DNA from: Melaminivora sp034675505
GTDB lineage: Bacteria; Pseudomonadota; Gammaproteobacteria; Burkholderiales; Burkholderiaceae_C
NCBI GenBank assembly: GCA_034675505.1
Contig: JAUCDD010000025.1
Coordinates: 62,001 to 126,000, forward strand
DNA: 64,000 bases
Reading direction: 5' to 3'
Made by a program: the position numbers and the translations under genes. Below are positions 16,178 to 23,639 of this stretch, in pieces. The notes under the pieces were generated by a model. The model made no database searches. It was not told the origin of the DNA and was given only the letters and a program-made list of their open reading frames with translations. Position 1 is the stretch's first letter; each line of letters starts with the position of its first letter.

Positions 16178-17353
16178 TCAGGGCCTGGCGAGGTTGGCCG
16201 CGACGATGCGGGCGACCTCGGCGCTGGCGCCATCGTCGAGCTGGTCGAACACCTGCGTGCTGGCTGGCGGCGCGCTGCGCGGCGCCTCGGCCAGCGAGGG
16301 GCCGTCCTGCTGGCGCGTGTCCACCTCCACGTTCATGGACAGGCCGACGCGCAGCGGGTGCTCGCCCACCTGGCCTGCGTCCAGCGCGATGCGCACCGGC
16401 ACGCGCTGCACCACCTTGATCCAGTTGCCGGTGGCGTTTTGCGCCGGCAGCAGGGCAAAGGCCGCGCCCGTGCCCACCCCCATGCCGGCCACGGTGCCGC
16501 GGTACTGCACCTTCTTGCCGTACAGGTCGGCGGTGAGCGTGGCTGGCTGGCCCAGGCGCAGGTTGCGCAGCTGGTTTTCCTTGAAGTTGGCGTCCACCCA
16601 GACCTCCTTGAGCGGCACGATGGCCATGAGCGGGCTGCCAGCGGCCACGCGCTGGCCCAGCTGCACGCTGCGCCGCGCCACGTAGCCGTCCACCGGCGCG
16701 GGCAGCGTCATGCGGCGGCTGGCCAGCCAGGCCTCGCGCAGCCGCGCGGCGGCGGCCAGCACGCTGGGGTGCTGCTGCACGGCCACGCCCTGGGTCAGGG
16801 CGCGGTTACTGGACAGCTGCTCGCGCGCGGCGGCAATGCCGGCCTGCGCGGCGGTGCGCGCCGCCTGCGCCGCCGCCAGCTGCGTGCGCACGCTGGCCAG
16901 CTGCGCCTGGGCGTGGTTCATCTCCTCGGTGGAGACGGCGCCGGCGCTGGCCAGCTGCTGGCGCCGGCGCGCGTCGTCCTGCGCGCGCGCCACCTCGGCC
17001 TGGGCGCGCTCGATGTCGGCCTGGGCGCGCAGGCTCTCGGCCTCGCGCAGGCGCACCTGGGCGGCCAGGGTCTCGTTGTTGGCGTACAGCGTGCGCGCCT
17101 GGCGCACGGCCTGGGCCAGCGCGGCCTCGGCCTGCGCCAGCGCCACGCGCGCATCCGCCGGGTCCAGCTGCACCAGGGCGGTGCCGGCGCGCACGAAATC
17201 GGTATCGTCGGCAGCGATGGCCATCACCGTGCCCCCGGCCTGCGGTGTGATCTGCACGATGTTGCCCTGCACATAGGCGTTGTCGGTGTGCTCGTAGTGG
17301 CTGGCCACCAGCCAGTCGTACAGCCCGAAGGCAACCGCACCCACGCCGACCAC
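16178..17353 (-). CDS. emrA: EmrA-type membrane fusion protein; N-terminus apparently frameshifted
   Basis: Periplasmic adaptor of an EmrAB-type pump (391 residues from GTG 17353): biotinyl-lipoyl half-motif HTDNAYVQGNIVQITPQAGG, a long coiled-coil hairpin rich in Ala/Gln/Arg (about 80-190), then the beta-barrel domain with VDANFKENQLRNLRLGQPA. The GTG start splits the membrane anchor. Upstream in the same frame are RARRKRTLLLLAA codons and then a TGA at 17438-17440. An ATG at 17441 would give MTTPPPAATPPSPQQARARRKR and a normal anchor if one base were removed from the six-G run at 17427-17432 (plus strand). So the gene is either frameshifted, phase-variable at this tract, or carries a sequencing error. 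Confidence 0.85.
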   Translation of the reverse strand: MVGVGAVAFGLYDWLVASHYEHTDNAYVQGNIVQITPQAGGTVMAIAADDTDFVRAGTALVQLDPADARVALAQAEAALAQAVRQARTLYANNETLAAQVRLREAESLRAQADIERAQAEVARAQDDARRRQQLASAGAVSTEEMNHAQAQLASVRTQLAAAQAARTAAQAGIAAAREQLSSNRALTQGVAVQQHPSVLAAAARLREAWLASRRMTLPAPVDGYVARRSVQLGQRVAAGSPLMAIVPLKEVWVDANFKENQLRNLRLGQPATLTADLYGKKVQYRGTVAGMGVGTGAAFALLPAQNATGNWIKVVQRVPVRIALDAGQVGEHPLRVGLSMNVEVDTRQQDGPSLAEAPRSAPPASTQVFDQLDDGASAEVARIVAANLARP

Positions 17354-17426
17354 GGCGGCGAGCAGGAGCAGCGTGCGCTTGCGGCGGGCCCGGGCCTGCT
17401 GGGGCGAGGGCGGGGTGGCGGCGGGC

Positions 17427-17441
17427 GGGGGGTGTGGTCAT
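17427..17441 (-). other. Six-base C tract (minus strand) and out-of-frame ATG of emrA
   Basis: ATG at 17441-17439 is followed by ACC ACA and a run of six C (plus-strand G's 17427-17432). With five C the reading frame joins emrA; with six it does not. The frame that matches emrA has a TGA overlapping this ATG. Confidence 0.7.
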
Positions 17442-17564
17442 AGGAGCGGCGGGGTGAGGACGGACGATCGGGGACGGGCCGGCAAGGCCGCGGACCTTCA
17501 AAAAAGAGAGCTGTACAACGTGCGGGGACAAGGGCAGGCGCCGGAATGAGCCCCCTGGACCGCT

Positions 17565-17706
17565 TTATTGGGGTCAGATTCCAATTAACCGCCGGCCTCC
17601 GAAACCTCATGGGGCCGGTGCCCCGATTGGCATCGATGGTTCTCGGCTGGCCGGTCTTTATTGGAATCTGACCCCAATTTGGTTAATTGGAATCTGACCC
17701 CAATAA
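17565..17706. repeat. REP-like element with perfect 26-bp inverted arms
   Basis: The left arm 17565-17590 and right arm 17681-17706 are exact inverted copies (core GGGGTCAGATTCCAATTAA). A third, near-identical right-type copy lies directly inside at 17658-17682. The 67-bp centre is GC-rich. The GGGGTCAGATTCCAATT core recalls the ends of REP elements moved by RAYT-type transposases; no transposase is in the window. It sits between marR and emrA. Confidence 0.75.
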
Positions 17707-17712
17707 GGGGAG

Positions 17713-18207
17713 TCAGTCCTCGGCAGTGCCGGGCGGCGGGGTGGCCAGGGTCTGGAGGTTGGTTTCCATCCGGTCCAGGTGGGCGCGCAGGGCGTCCTGC
17801 TGGGTGGTGTCCAGGCCGTGGAGCAGCAGCTCCTGCACGCCGCCCAGCAGCGCGGGCAGCTGGGCGGCCACGGCGCGGCCGGGGGGGGTGAGGGCCACCT
17901 GCACCACGCGCCGGTCGTGCGGGGCGCGCTCGCGCTGCACCAGGCCCTTGGCTTCCAGGCGGTCGAGCAGCCGGGTCAGGCCGCCGCTGTCCATGTGGCA
18001 TTCGCGTGCCAGGGCGCTGGCGCTGACGTGCTCATGGCCCAGCAGGCGCACCAGCGGCTTCCACTGCGCGTCCGTCAGGCCCAGCGGTTCGACGCGGCAT
18101 TCGATGGCGGCGCCCAGCTGGTTGACGATGCGCCGCAGCTGCAGCCCGATGCTGCGCTCGGGCGCGTAGTCGGCGCATGGCGGCTGGGCGGGGCAGGGCT
18201 GGGACAT
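17713..18207 (-). CDS. MarR-family transcriptional regulator
   Basis: A 164-residue MarR regulator. A winged-helix domain (about 40-125) contains LTDAQWKPLVRLLG, the recognition region SASALARECHMDSGGLTRLLDRLEAKGLVQRERAPHDRR, and the wing VVQVALTPPGRAV. It probably represses its own gene and the downstream emrA-emrB pump and is relieved by a small aromatic or hydrophobic ligand, as for EmrR/MarR. ATG 18207 was chosen over an upstream TTG at 18234, which would place the promoter inside the gene. A 142-bp REP-like element separates it from emrA. Confidence 0.92.
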   Translation of the reverse strand: MSQPCPAQPPCADYAPERSIGLQLRRIVNQLGAAIECRVEPLGLTDAQWKPLVRLLGHEHVSASALARECHMDSGGLTRLLDRLEAKGLVQRERAPHDRRVVQVALTPPGRAVAAQLPALLGGVQELLLHGLDTTQQDALRAHLDRMETNLQTLATPPPGTAED

Positions 18208-18215
18208 GGGGTGCC

Positions 18216-18244
18216 ACGATAATTGACGCGTCAAATATTGTCAA
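18216..18244 (-). promoter_or_regulatory. marR promoter with palindromic operator in the spacer
   Basis: On the minus strand a perfect -35 TTGACA (18239-18244) and -10 TATCGT (18216-18221) are 17 bp apart. The spacer contains the perfect 12-bp palindrome TTGACGCGTCAA (18223-18234), the right place for MarR autorepression. Confidence 0.7.
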
Positions 18245-18301
18245 AGCAAATGTTGCCGCAAGGTGCGGGCGCCTGTGTGCCCAGCGCCAGACGCTCAGTG
18301 C

Positions 18302-19498
18302 TCAGCGCCCCGCCCGCGCCAGATAGCGGTTGCGCCAGAAGTACACCGTCAGGCCGCCTGCGATCAGCAGCATCACCAGCAGCGCGCCCCAAAAGCCGTT
18401 GTGCATCTTCACGAAGGGCAGGACTTCGAAGTTCATGCCGAAGATGCCCGCGATCAGGTTCAAGGGCAGGAACACGGCGGTGAGCACGGTGAGCACGCGC
18501 ATGATTTCGTTGGTGCGGTTGTTCTGCACCGAAAAGTGCATCTGCACCGCCGCCTCGGTGCTTTGCTCCAGCCGGCGCACGTGGTGCGCGACGCGGGCGA
18601 TGTGCTCCAGGACGTCGCGCGAGCGCACCTTGAGCAGCTCCAGCTCGCGCTGCGCCAGGCCGCTGTCGCAGGCCATGCGTCCGCCGTCCAGCGCGCCGCT
18701 CCAGGCCTGCAGGGCCGAGCGCTGGTCCTCGCAGATCTCGGTCAGGTGGTGCAAGGCCAGGCGCGCGGCCATGAGCGAGCTCCAGTGGTTGAAGCGCCCG
18801 CGCGGGTTCAGCAGCGCCACCTGCCAGTGGTCGAGCTGGCGCGACAGGTCGCGGCGCAGCTCCAGGTAGTTGTCCACGATGTGGTTGACCAGGCGCAGCA
18901 TCAGGTCGGCGGTGCTGCCGGGCAGGCGCACGCCGGCCACCGAGGGGCTGGTGTTCAGCTCGCACACCAGGGTCTGGGCGGATTCCTCGGCCTGGTCGGC
19001 GTCAAGGGGCGCGGGTGCGGCGGGCGGCGGGGCGGTGAGGCGATCGGCATAGCTGTCGCGCACCGTGCAGTCCTGCGGATGCACCGACAGCAGCAGTGCG
19101 TCGAACAGCACCAGGCCCACGGGGCTGGTGTCGATGCGCCGCAGCACCGGCGGGCCGCCGCGCACGGCGCGCGGCAGCGGCGCCTCGGCCGTGCCATGCG
19201 CGGTCGCCAGCTGGCGCATGACCAGCAGGTCGTATTGCGAGGTGTAGTCGTAGTGCGAGGGCAGCTGGGTGCTGAGCAGGTCGGTGACGTGCAGGTCCAC
19301 CAGCTGCAGCCCGGTGACGGCCTGCACCATGGCCTGGAAGCGCGCCAGGTCGCCCTCCAGCGCGGCGCGCGTGCAGGCCACCCAGTAAAAGCCCACGGGC
19401 GGGGGCTGCCCGGGCAGGGCGGTCAGCTCGGCCGCGCTGGCGCCGGGCTGGATGTGGAAGACACGGAATGGGGTGGGTGGCTGGGTGGATTCGGTCAA
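18302..19498 (-). CDS. CorA/ZntB-family divalent-metal transporter
   Basis: A 398-residue CorA-superfamily protein: large cytoplasmic N-domain, long helix, and two C-terminal transmembrane helices with the GMN signature (IFGMNFE, about residue 352) between them. The overall layout and the YWVACTR start recall ZntB-like members more than Mg-specific CorA, so the ion (Zn or Mg) is open. The start is TTG 19498, supported by GGGAG seven bases upstream and the lack of any in-frame ATG before the domain. It precedes marR by 94 bp, where marR has its own promoter. Confidence 0.88.
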   Translation of the reverse strand: MTESTQPPTPFRVFHIQPGASAAELTALPGQPPPVGFYWVACTRAALEGDLARFQAMVQAVTGLQLVDLHVTDLLSTQLPSHYDYTSQYDLLVMRQLATAHGTAEAPLPRAVRGGPPVLRRIDTSPVGLVLFDALLLSVHPQDCTVRDSYADRLTAPPPAAPAPLDADQAEESAQTLVCELNTSPSVAGVRLPGSTADLMLRLVNHIVDNYLELRRDLSRQLDHWQVALLNPRGRFNHWSSLMAARLALHHLTEICEDQRSALQAWSGALDGGRMACDSGLAQRELELLKVRSRDVLEHIARVAHHVRRLEQSTEAAVQMHFSVQNNRTNEIMRVLTVLTAVFLPLNLIAGIFGMNFEVLPFVKMHNGFWGALLVMLLIAGGLTVYFWRNRYLARAGR

Positions 19499-19537
19499 GA
19501 TGGGCTCCCGCGCTGGTGGCCCCGGCGCGGGAAGCTC

Positions 19538-20545
19538 TCATTTCTGGAGCAGGCGTGCCGCCTCCAGGGCGAAATAGGTGAGCACGCCGTCGGCGCCCGC
19601 GCGCTTGAAGGCCAACAGCGACTCCATCATGGTTTTGTCGTGGTCCAGCCAGCCGTTGGAAGAAGCCGCTTTCAGCATGGCGTATTCGCCCGACACCTGG
19701 TAGGCGAAAGTCGGCACCTTGAACTCGTACTTGACGCGGCGCAGCACGTCCAGGTAGGGCATGCCGGGCTTGACCATGACCATGTCGGCGCCCTCGGCCA
19801 GGTCCAGCGCCACCTCGCGCAGCGCCTCGTCGGTGTTGGCCGGGTCCATCTGGTAGACGTTCTTGTTGCTGGCGCCCAGGTTGGCGGCTGAGCCCACGGC
19901 GTCGCGGAACGGCCCGTAGAAGGCGCTGGCGTACTTGGCGCTGTAGGCCATGATGCGGGTGTGGATGTGGCCGTGCGCCTCCAGCGCATCCCGGATGGCG
20001 CCGATGCGCCCGTCCATCATGTCGCTGGGCGCGACCATGTCCACGCCGGCCTCGGCGTGCGCCAGCGCCTGGCCGACCAGCAGCTCCACCGTCTCGTCGT
20101 TGAGGATGTAGCCGCTGTCGTCGATCAGCCCGTCCTGGCCGTGGCTGGTGTAGGGGTCCAGCGCCACGTCGGTCATCACGCCCAGCTCGGGGAATTCCTT
20201 CTTCAGCGCCCGGATCACGCGCGGGATCAGGCCCTCGGGGTTGAGCGATTCCTTGCCGTCGGGCGTTTTCAGGGCGCCGTCGATGGAGGGGAACAGCGCC
20301 AGGTAGGGGATGCCCAGGCGCACGCATTCCCCGGCCACCGGCAGCAGCAGGTCCAGGCTCAGGCGCTCGACGCCCGGCATGGAGGCCACCGGCGTGCGCC
20401 GGTTCTCGCCCTCGTGCACGAACACCGGGTAGATGAGGTCGTGCGGCGAGAGCTGGTGCTCGCGCACCAGGTTGCGGGTGAAGGCGTCGCGGCGCAGGCG
20501 GCGCGGCCGGTTGGCGGGGAAGGGGGTGGGGCTGGACAGGTGCAT
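19538..20545 (-). CDS. hemB: Delta-aminolevulinic acid dehydratase (porphobilinogen synthase)
   Basis: A 335-residue enzyme joining two 5-aminolevulinate molecules into porphobilinogen in heme synthesis. The two active-site lysines are Lys204 (YSAKYASAFYG) and Lys259 (MVKPGMPYLD). The metal segment reads DVALDPYTSHGQDG, with Asp in place of the Cys of Zn-dependent enzymes, so this is the Mg-type seen in Pseudomonas. ATG 20545 was chosen; an in-frame ATG at 20554 (MPAM) is equally possible and neither has a clear ribosome-binding site. It is divergent from hemJ, with a candidate small RNA between them. Confidence 0.97.
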   Translation of the reverse strand: MHLSSPTPFPANRPRRLRRDAFTRNLVREHQLSPHDLIYPVFVHEGENRRTPVASMPGVERLSLDLLLPVAGECVRLGIPYLALFPSIDGALKTPDGKESLNPEGLIPRVIRALKKEFPELGVMTDVALDPYTSHGQDGLIDDSGYILNDETVELLVGQALAHAEAGVDMVAPSDMMDGRIGAIRDALEAHGHIHTRIMAYSAKYASAFYGPFRDAVGSAANLGASNKNVYQMDPANTDEALREVALDLAEGADMVMVKPGMPYLDVLRRVKYEFKVPTFAYQVSGEYAMLKAASSNGWLDHDKTMMESLLAFKRAGADGVLTYFALEAARLLQK

Positions 20546-20575
20546 GGCGGGCATTGTCGGCCACCAGGGGCGCGC

Positions 20576-20604
20576 TTGCACCTGCTGCGCGGTGGTGCTA
20601 GATT
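20576..20604 (+). promoter_or_regulatory. Candidate sigma-70 promoter in hemB-hemJ gap
   Basis: TTGCAC (20576-20581), 17-bp spacer, TAGATT (20599-20604), reading away from hemB. Transcription would start near 20611 and run into two stem-loops, the second a strong terminator. Confidence 0.6.
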
Positions 20605-20610
20605 GCCGCC

Positions 20611-20712
20611 GGGCGTTCGCGCGCCCCCCGCTTTGCCTCCCTGAGCGGGGCCTCGGCCGGCACGCATTGCCAACGAGGCTTTCCCGCCCGGCTGCGCCGG
20701 GCTTCTTTTTTG
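20611..20712 (+). ncRNA. Candidate ~100-nt structured small RNA beside hemB
   Basis: From the predicted start near 20611 the transcript holds a first hairpin with arms CCCCGCT (20626-20632) and AGCGGGG (20644-20650) and a C-rich loop containing TGCCTCCCTG, then a perfect 7-bp GC hairpin (GCCCGGC 20686-20692, GCCGGGC 20696-20702) followed by TTCTTTTTT. No ORF is present. The unit looks like a self-contained small RNA with an anti-Shine-Dalgarno CCTCC loop. Alternatively it is a premature-termination leader of hemJ, whose ATG is only 11 nt further. A structured 'hemB motif' RNA has been described from betaproteobacteria; membership here is a guess. Confidence 0.6.
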
Positions 20713-20722
20713 GTGCGTGCCA

Positions 20723-21151
20723 ATGCTCTGGGTCAAGGCCTTCCACATCGTCTTCATCGCCAGCTGGTTCGCCGGCCTGTTCTACCTGCCGCGCATCTTC
20801 GTCAACCTGGCGCTGGTCGAGCCCGGCTCGGCGCTCGAGCGCGAGCGGCTGCTGCTGATGGCGTGCAAGCTGCTGCGCTTCACGACGCTGCTGGCGCTGC
20901 CGGCCATCGGCCTGGGCCTGTGGCTGTGGCTGGGCTACGGCATAGGGCGCGGGCCGGGCAATGGCTGGCTGCATGCCAAGCTGGCGCTGGTGCTGGTCAT
21001 CGTGGGCTACCACCATGCCTGCGCGCGGCTGCTGGCCCAGCTGGCCGCAGGCACCAGCCGGCGCAGCCATGTGTGGTTCCGCTGGTTCAACGAGGTGCCG
21101 GTGCTGCTGCTGGTGGCGGTCGTGGTGCTGGTGGTGGTCAAGCCGTTCTGA
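20723..21151 (+). CDS. hemJ: HemJ-type protoporphyrinogen oxidase (CopD-like membrane protein)
   Basis: A 142-residue inner-membrane protein of the HemJ/UPF0093 family, converting protoporphyrinogen IX to protoporphyrin IX in organisms without HemG/HemY. The family start LWVKAFHIVFIASWFAGLFYLPRIFVN contains the conserved His10, and WLHAKLALVLVIVGYHH contains further His residues probably binding heme b. Four hydrophobic helices are evident. ATG 20723 was chosen over GTG 20717 because homologues begin MLWVKAFH. It is divergent from hemB, so two heme-pathway genes flank one regulatory gap. Confidence 0.9.
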   Translation: MLWVKAFHIVFIASWFAGLFYLPRIFVNLALVEPGSALERERLLLMACKLLRFTTLLALPAIGLGLWLWLGYGIGRGPGNGWLHAKLALVLVIVGYHHACARLLAQLAAGTSRRSHVWFRWFNEVPVLLLVAVVVLVVVKPF

Positions 21152-21160
21152 GAGCCTGTC

Positions 21161-22294
21161 GTGCACAAGACGGTCGCCTGGCCCCTGGCGCTGATCTATG
21201 TCGCGCTGATCGTCTTCGCCAGCCTGTTCCCCTTCGAGGGCTGGCGCGCGCAGGGGATCTCGCCCTGGGTGTTCCTCACGGCACGCATCCCGCCGCCGTA
21301 CTGGAGCTGGTTCGACGTGACCATCAACGTGGCCGGGTATGCGCCGCTCGGGTTCCTGCTGGCGCTGGCCTGCCTGCGCTCGGGCCTGCCGCGCGCGGCT
21401 GTGCCGCTGGCGGCGGCCAGCGGCATGCTGCTGTCCATGGGCATGGAGTACCTGCAGATCTTCCTGCCGCGGCGCGTGCCCTCCAACCTGGACCTGGTGC
21501 TGAATGCCGCCGGCGCGCTGGCCGGGGCGCTGGCCGCCGCGCTGCTGGAGCGGCTGGGCGCCCTGGCGCGCTGCAGCCGCCTGCTCGAGCGCTGGTTCGT
21601 GCCCCAGGCGCGCGGCGCGCTGGTGCTGCTGGCGCTGTGGCCCTGGGCGCTATTGTTCCCGGCGGCGCTGCCGTTCGGGCTGGGGCAGGTGTGGCAGCGG
21701 CTGGAGGACGCCCTGGCCGATTTGCTGGAGGGCACGCCCTTCCTGGAGTGGCTGCCGCTGCGCGAGGCGCCGCTGGAGCAGATGTCGCGCGGCAGCGAGC
21801 TGCTGGCCGTGGCGCTGGGCCTGCTGATCCCCTGCCTGCTGGGCTACTGCGCGATGCGCCATATGGGGCGGCGCGCGCTGCTGGCGCTGGGCGTGGCGGC
21901 CGTCGCCGTGGCGGTGACGGCGCTGTCGGCGTCCCTCAGCTGGGGCCCCGCCCATGCCTGGGAGTGGCTGACGCCGGCCGCGCGCATCGGCACCCTGCTG
22001 GGGCTGGCCATGGCGCTGGCCCTGGTGGCGCTGCCGCGCCGCGCCTGCGCGGCCATGCTGCTGGTCGTGCTGATGCTGCACCTGAACCTGCTCAACGACG
22101 CTCCGCAGGACGCGTATTTCGCACAGAACCTGCAGGCCTGGGAACAGGGCCGCTTCATCCGCTTCTACGGGCTGGGCCAGTGGCTGGACTGGCTCTGGCC
22201 CTACGTCACGCTGGCCTATGTGCTGGTGCTGGTGTCGCGCCGCGAGGGCCAGCTGCCGCCAGGCTCCGGGAAGGTGCGGACGAGCCCCCCATGA
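21161..22294 (+). CDS. VanZ-like family membrane protein
   Basis: A 377-residue polytopic membrane protein. The N-terminal 125 residues match the VanZ-like fold (LIVFASLFPFEGW, DVTINVAGYAPLGFLLAL, SMGMEYLQIFLPRRVPSNLDLVLNAAGA), with several more helices after it, giving eight to ten in all. VanZ-like proteins are of uncertain function; one member raises teicoplanin tolerance. GTG 21161 starts 9 nt after hemJ, so the two are probably cotranscribed. No cell-wall resistance genes are near. Confidence 0.85.
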   Translation: MHKTVAWPLALIYVALIVFASLFPFEGWRAQGISPWVFLTARIPPPYWSWFDVTINVAGYAPLGFLLALACLRSGLPRAAVPLAAASGMLLSMGMEYLQIFLPRRVPSNLDLVLNAAGALAGALAAALLERLGALARCSRLLERWFVPQARGALVLLALWPWALLFPAALPFGLGQVWQRLEDALADLLEGTPFLEWLPLREAPLEQMSRGSELLAVALGLLIPCLLGYCAMRHMGRRALLALGVAAVAVAVTALSASLSWGPAHAWEWLTPAARIGTLLGLAMALALVALPRRACAAMLLVVLMLHLNLLNDAPQDAYFAQNLQAWEQGRFIRFYGLGQWLDWLWPYVTLAYVLVLVSRREGQLPPGSGKVRTSPP

Positions 22295-22451
22295 CCGCCT
22301 GGAGCGCCACCAGCCGCCCGCCCGGCGTTGCAGATGCACGCCGCAAGCCCGCGCTACGGCTGCGCTCTGCGCCCTGGCCGGACAGCTTGCGGCCCTCCTT
22401 TCGGGTATGCGGGATTCATCCACGCCTTCCGGGCTTTCCTAGAATCGCCCC

Positions 22452-22793
22452 ATGACTGCCAGCACCACGCCCTATTTCCAGCGCCACATCTTCTTTTGCC
22501 TGAACGAGCGCGCCGCGCCCGAGGCCTGCTGCGCCTGCCATGGCGCGCAGCAGGCCTTCGAGCATTGCAAGAAGCAGGTCAAGGCCCAGGGCCTGGCCGG
22601 GCCGGGCAAGGTGCGCGTGAACAAGTCCGGCTGCCTGGACCGCTGCTCGGGCGCGCCCGTGGCCGTGGTCTATCCCGACGGCGTCTGGTACAGCTACGTG
22701 GACACCGACGATATCGACGAGATCATCGAGTCGCACCTGAAGAACGGCCAGGTCGTCGAGCGCCTGCTGCTGCCGCCGGACGTGGGCCGCTGA
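22452..22793 (+). CDS. Thioredoxin-like [2Fe-2S] ferredoxin
   Basis: A 113-residue soluble protein of the small (2Fe-2S) ferredoxin family with a thioredoxin fold. The start YFQRHIFFCLNERAAPEACCACHG and the NKSGCLDRCSGAPVAVVYPDGVWYSYV segment contain the conserved cysteines likely to ligate the cluster. It would carry electrons, but the partner is unknown. ATG 22452 is the natural start. It is followed by a reverse copy of the dispersed repeat. Confidence 0.88.
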   Translation: MTASTTPYFQRHIFFCLNERAAPEACCACHGAQQAFEHCKKQVKAQGLAGPGKVRVNKSGCLDRCSGAPVAVVYPDGVWYSYVDTDDIDEIIESHLKNGQVVERLLLPPDVGR

Positions 22794-22827
22794 AGCCCCG
22801 CAGGCGCCCTTTTTTGCCTTTTTTGGG

Positions 22828-22882
22828 TGTTTTCGGGGCCACGCCGGCGCCGATAAACAATAGTTTGCTACTAATTTTGGAG
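22828..22882. repeat. Dispersed repeat, copy (minus orientation)
   Basis: On the minus strand: CCAAAATTAGTAGCAAACTA, then CGGCGCCGGCGTGG and a GAAAAC end. It fills the gap between the ferredoxin and hydrolase genes. Confidence 0.5.
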
Positions 22883-22904
22883 CATCCGACATGAGTGTTT
22901 CGCC

Positions 22905-23546
22905 ATGAACGCCCAGACCGAGCGCCTGGACTTCGCCGGCGCCGCAGGCGCCATCGAGGCCCGGCGCGACGCTCCTGCGGCCGGGCTGCCCGTGCGCGGC
23001 GTGGCCGTCATCGCCCACCCCCATCCGCTGTACGGCGGCACCCTGGACAACAAGGTCGTGCAGACCCTGGCGCGCGCCTTCGTCGCCTGCGGCTACGTGG
23101 CCATACGCTTCAACTTCCGGGGCGTGGGGGCTACGGCCGGGGTGCACGACGAGGGCCGGGGCGAGCTGGACGACATGCTGGCGGTGGTGCGCCAGGCGGC
23201 CCCCGAGGGCCCGATCGCGCTGGCCGGCTTTTCCTTCGGCGCTTTCGTCGCCAGCCACGCGCTGGCCCGGCTGTGGGACGAGCGCCAGGTCGAGCGCGCC
23301 GTCCTGGTCGGCACCGCCGCCAGCCGCTTCACCGTGGCCGAGGTGCCGCCCAGCGCGCAGCTGGCCACGCTCATCGTGCATGGCGAGCACGACCACACCG
23401 TGCCGCTGGCATCCGTCATGGACTGGGCGCGGCCGCAGCAACTACCGGTTACGGTTGTCCCTGGGGGCGGCCATTTCTTTCACGGACAATTGCCGCTCCT
23501 GAAGAACCTCGTCATGCGCCACCTGCAGCAGCAGCCCAGGCCCTGA
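22905..23546 (+). CDS. Alpha/beta hydrolase
   Basis: A 213-residue hydrolase with the pattern HPHPLYGGTLDNKVVQTLARAF near residue 42, nucleophile Ser in GFSFGAF (about 109), HGEHDHTVP supplying the Asp (about 167) and GGGHFFHG supplying the His (about 193). The layout matches small cytosolic hydrolases annotated as alpha/beta-fold or dienelactone-like. Substrate unknown. ATG 22905 lies just after a repeat copy, and a second ATG in another frame at 22891 is not used. Confidence 0.88.
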   Translation: MNAQTERLDFAGAAGAIEARRDAPAAGLPVRGVAVIAHPHPLYGGTLDNKVVQTLARAFVACGYVAIRFNFRGVGATAGVHDEGRGELDDMLAVVRQAAPEGPIALAGFSFGAFVASHALARLWDERQVERAVLVGTAASRFTVAEVPPSAQLATLIVHGEHDHTVPLASVMDWARPQQLPVTVVPGGGHFFHGQLPLLKNLVMRHLQQQPRP

Positions 23547-23639
23547 TGCGCGCCGCCCGCGTGGCGGCCTCTTGCCCACCGCTCCCCGCCCGGCCTTCCC
23601 CTCCTTCTTTCAGTCCCTTCTTTCCTCTCGTCTGCCTCC

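Noticed and set aside
17658..17706. Insertion sequence in the marR-emrA gap
   Set aside because: No transposase or target duplication is visible; short inverted arms fit a REP-like element better.
20717..20722. GTG start two codons upstream of hemJ
   Set aside because: Homologues begin MLWVKAFH and the GTG would sit almost in the terminator T-tract.
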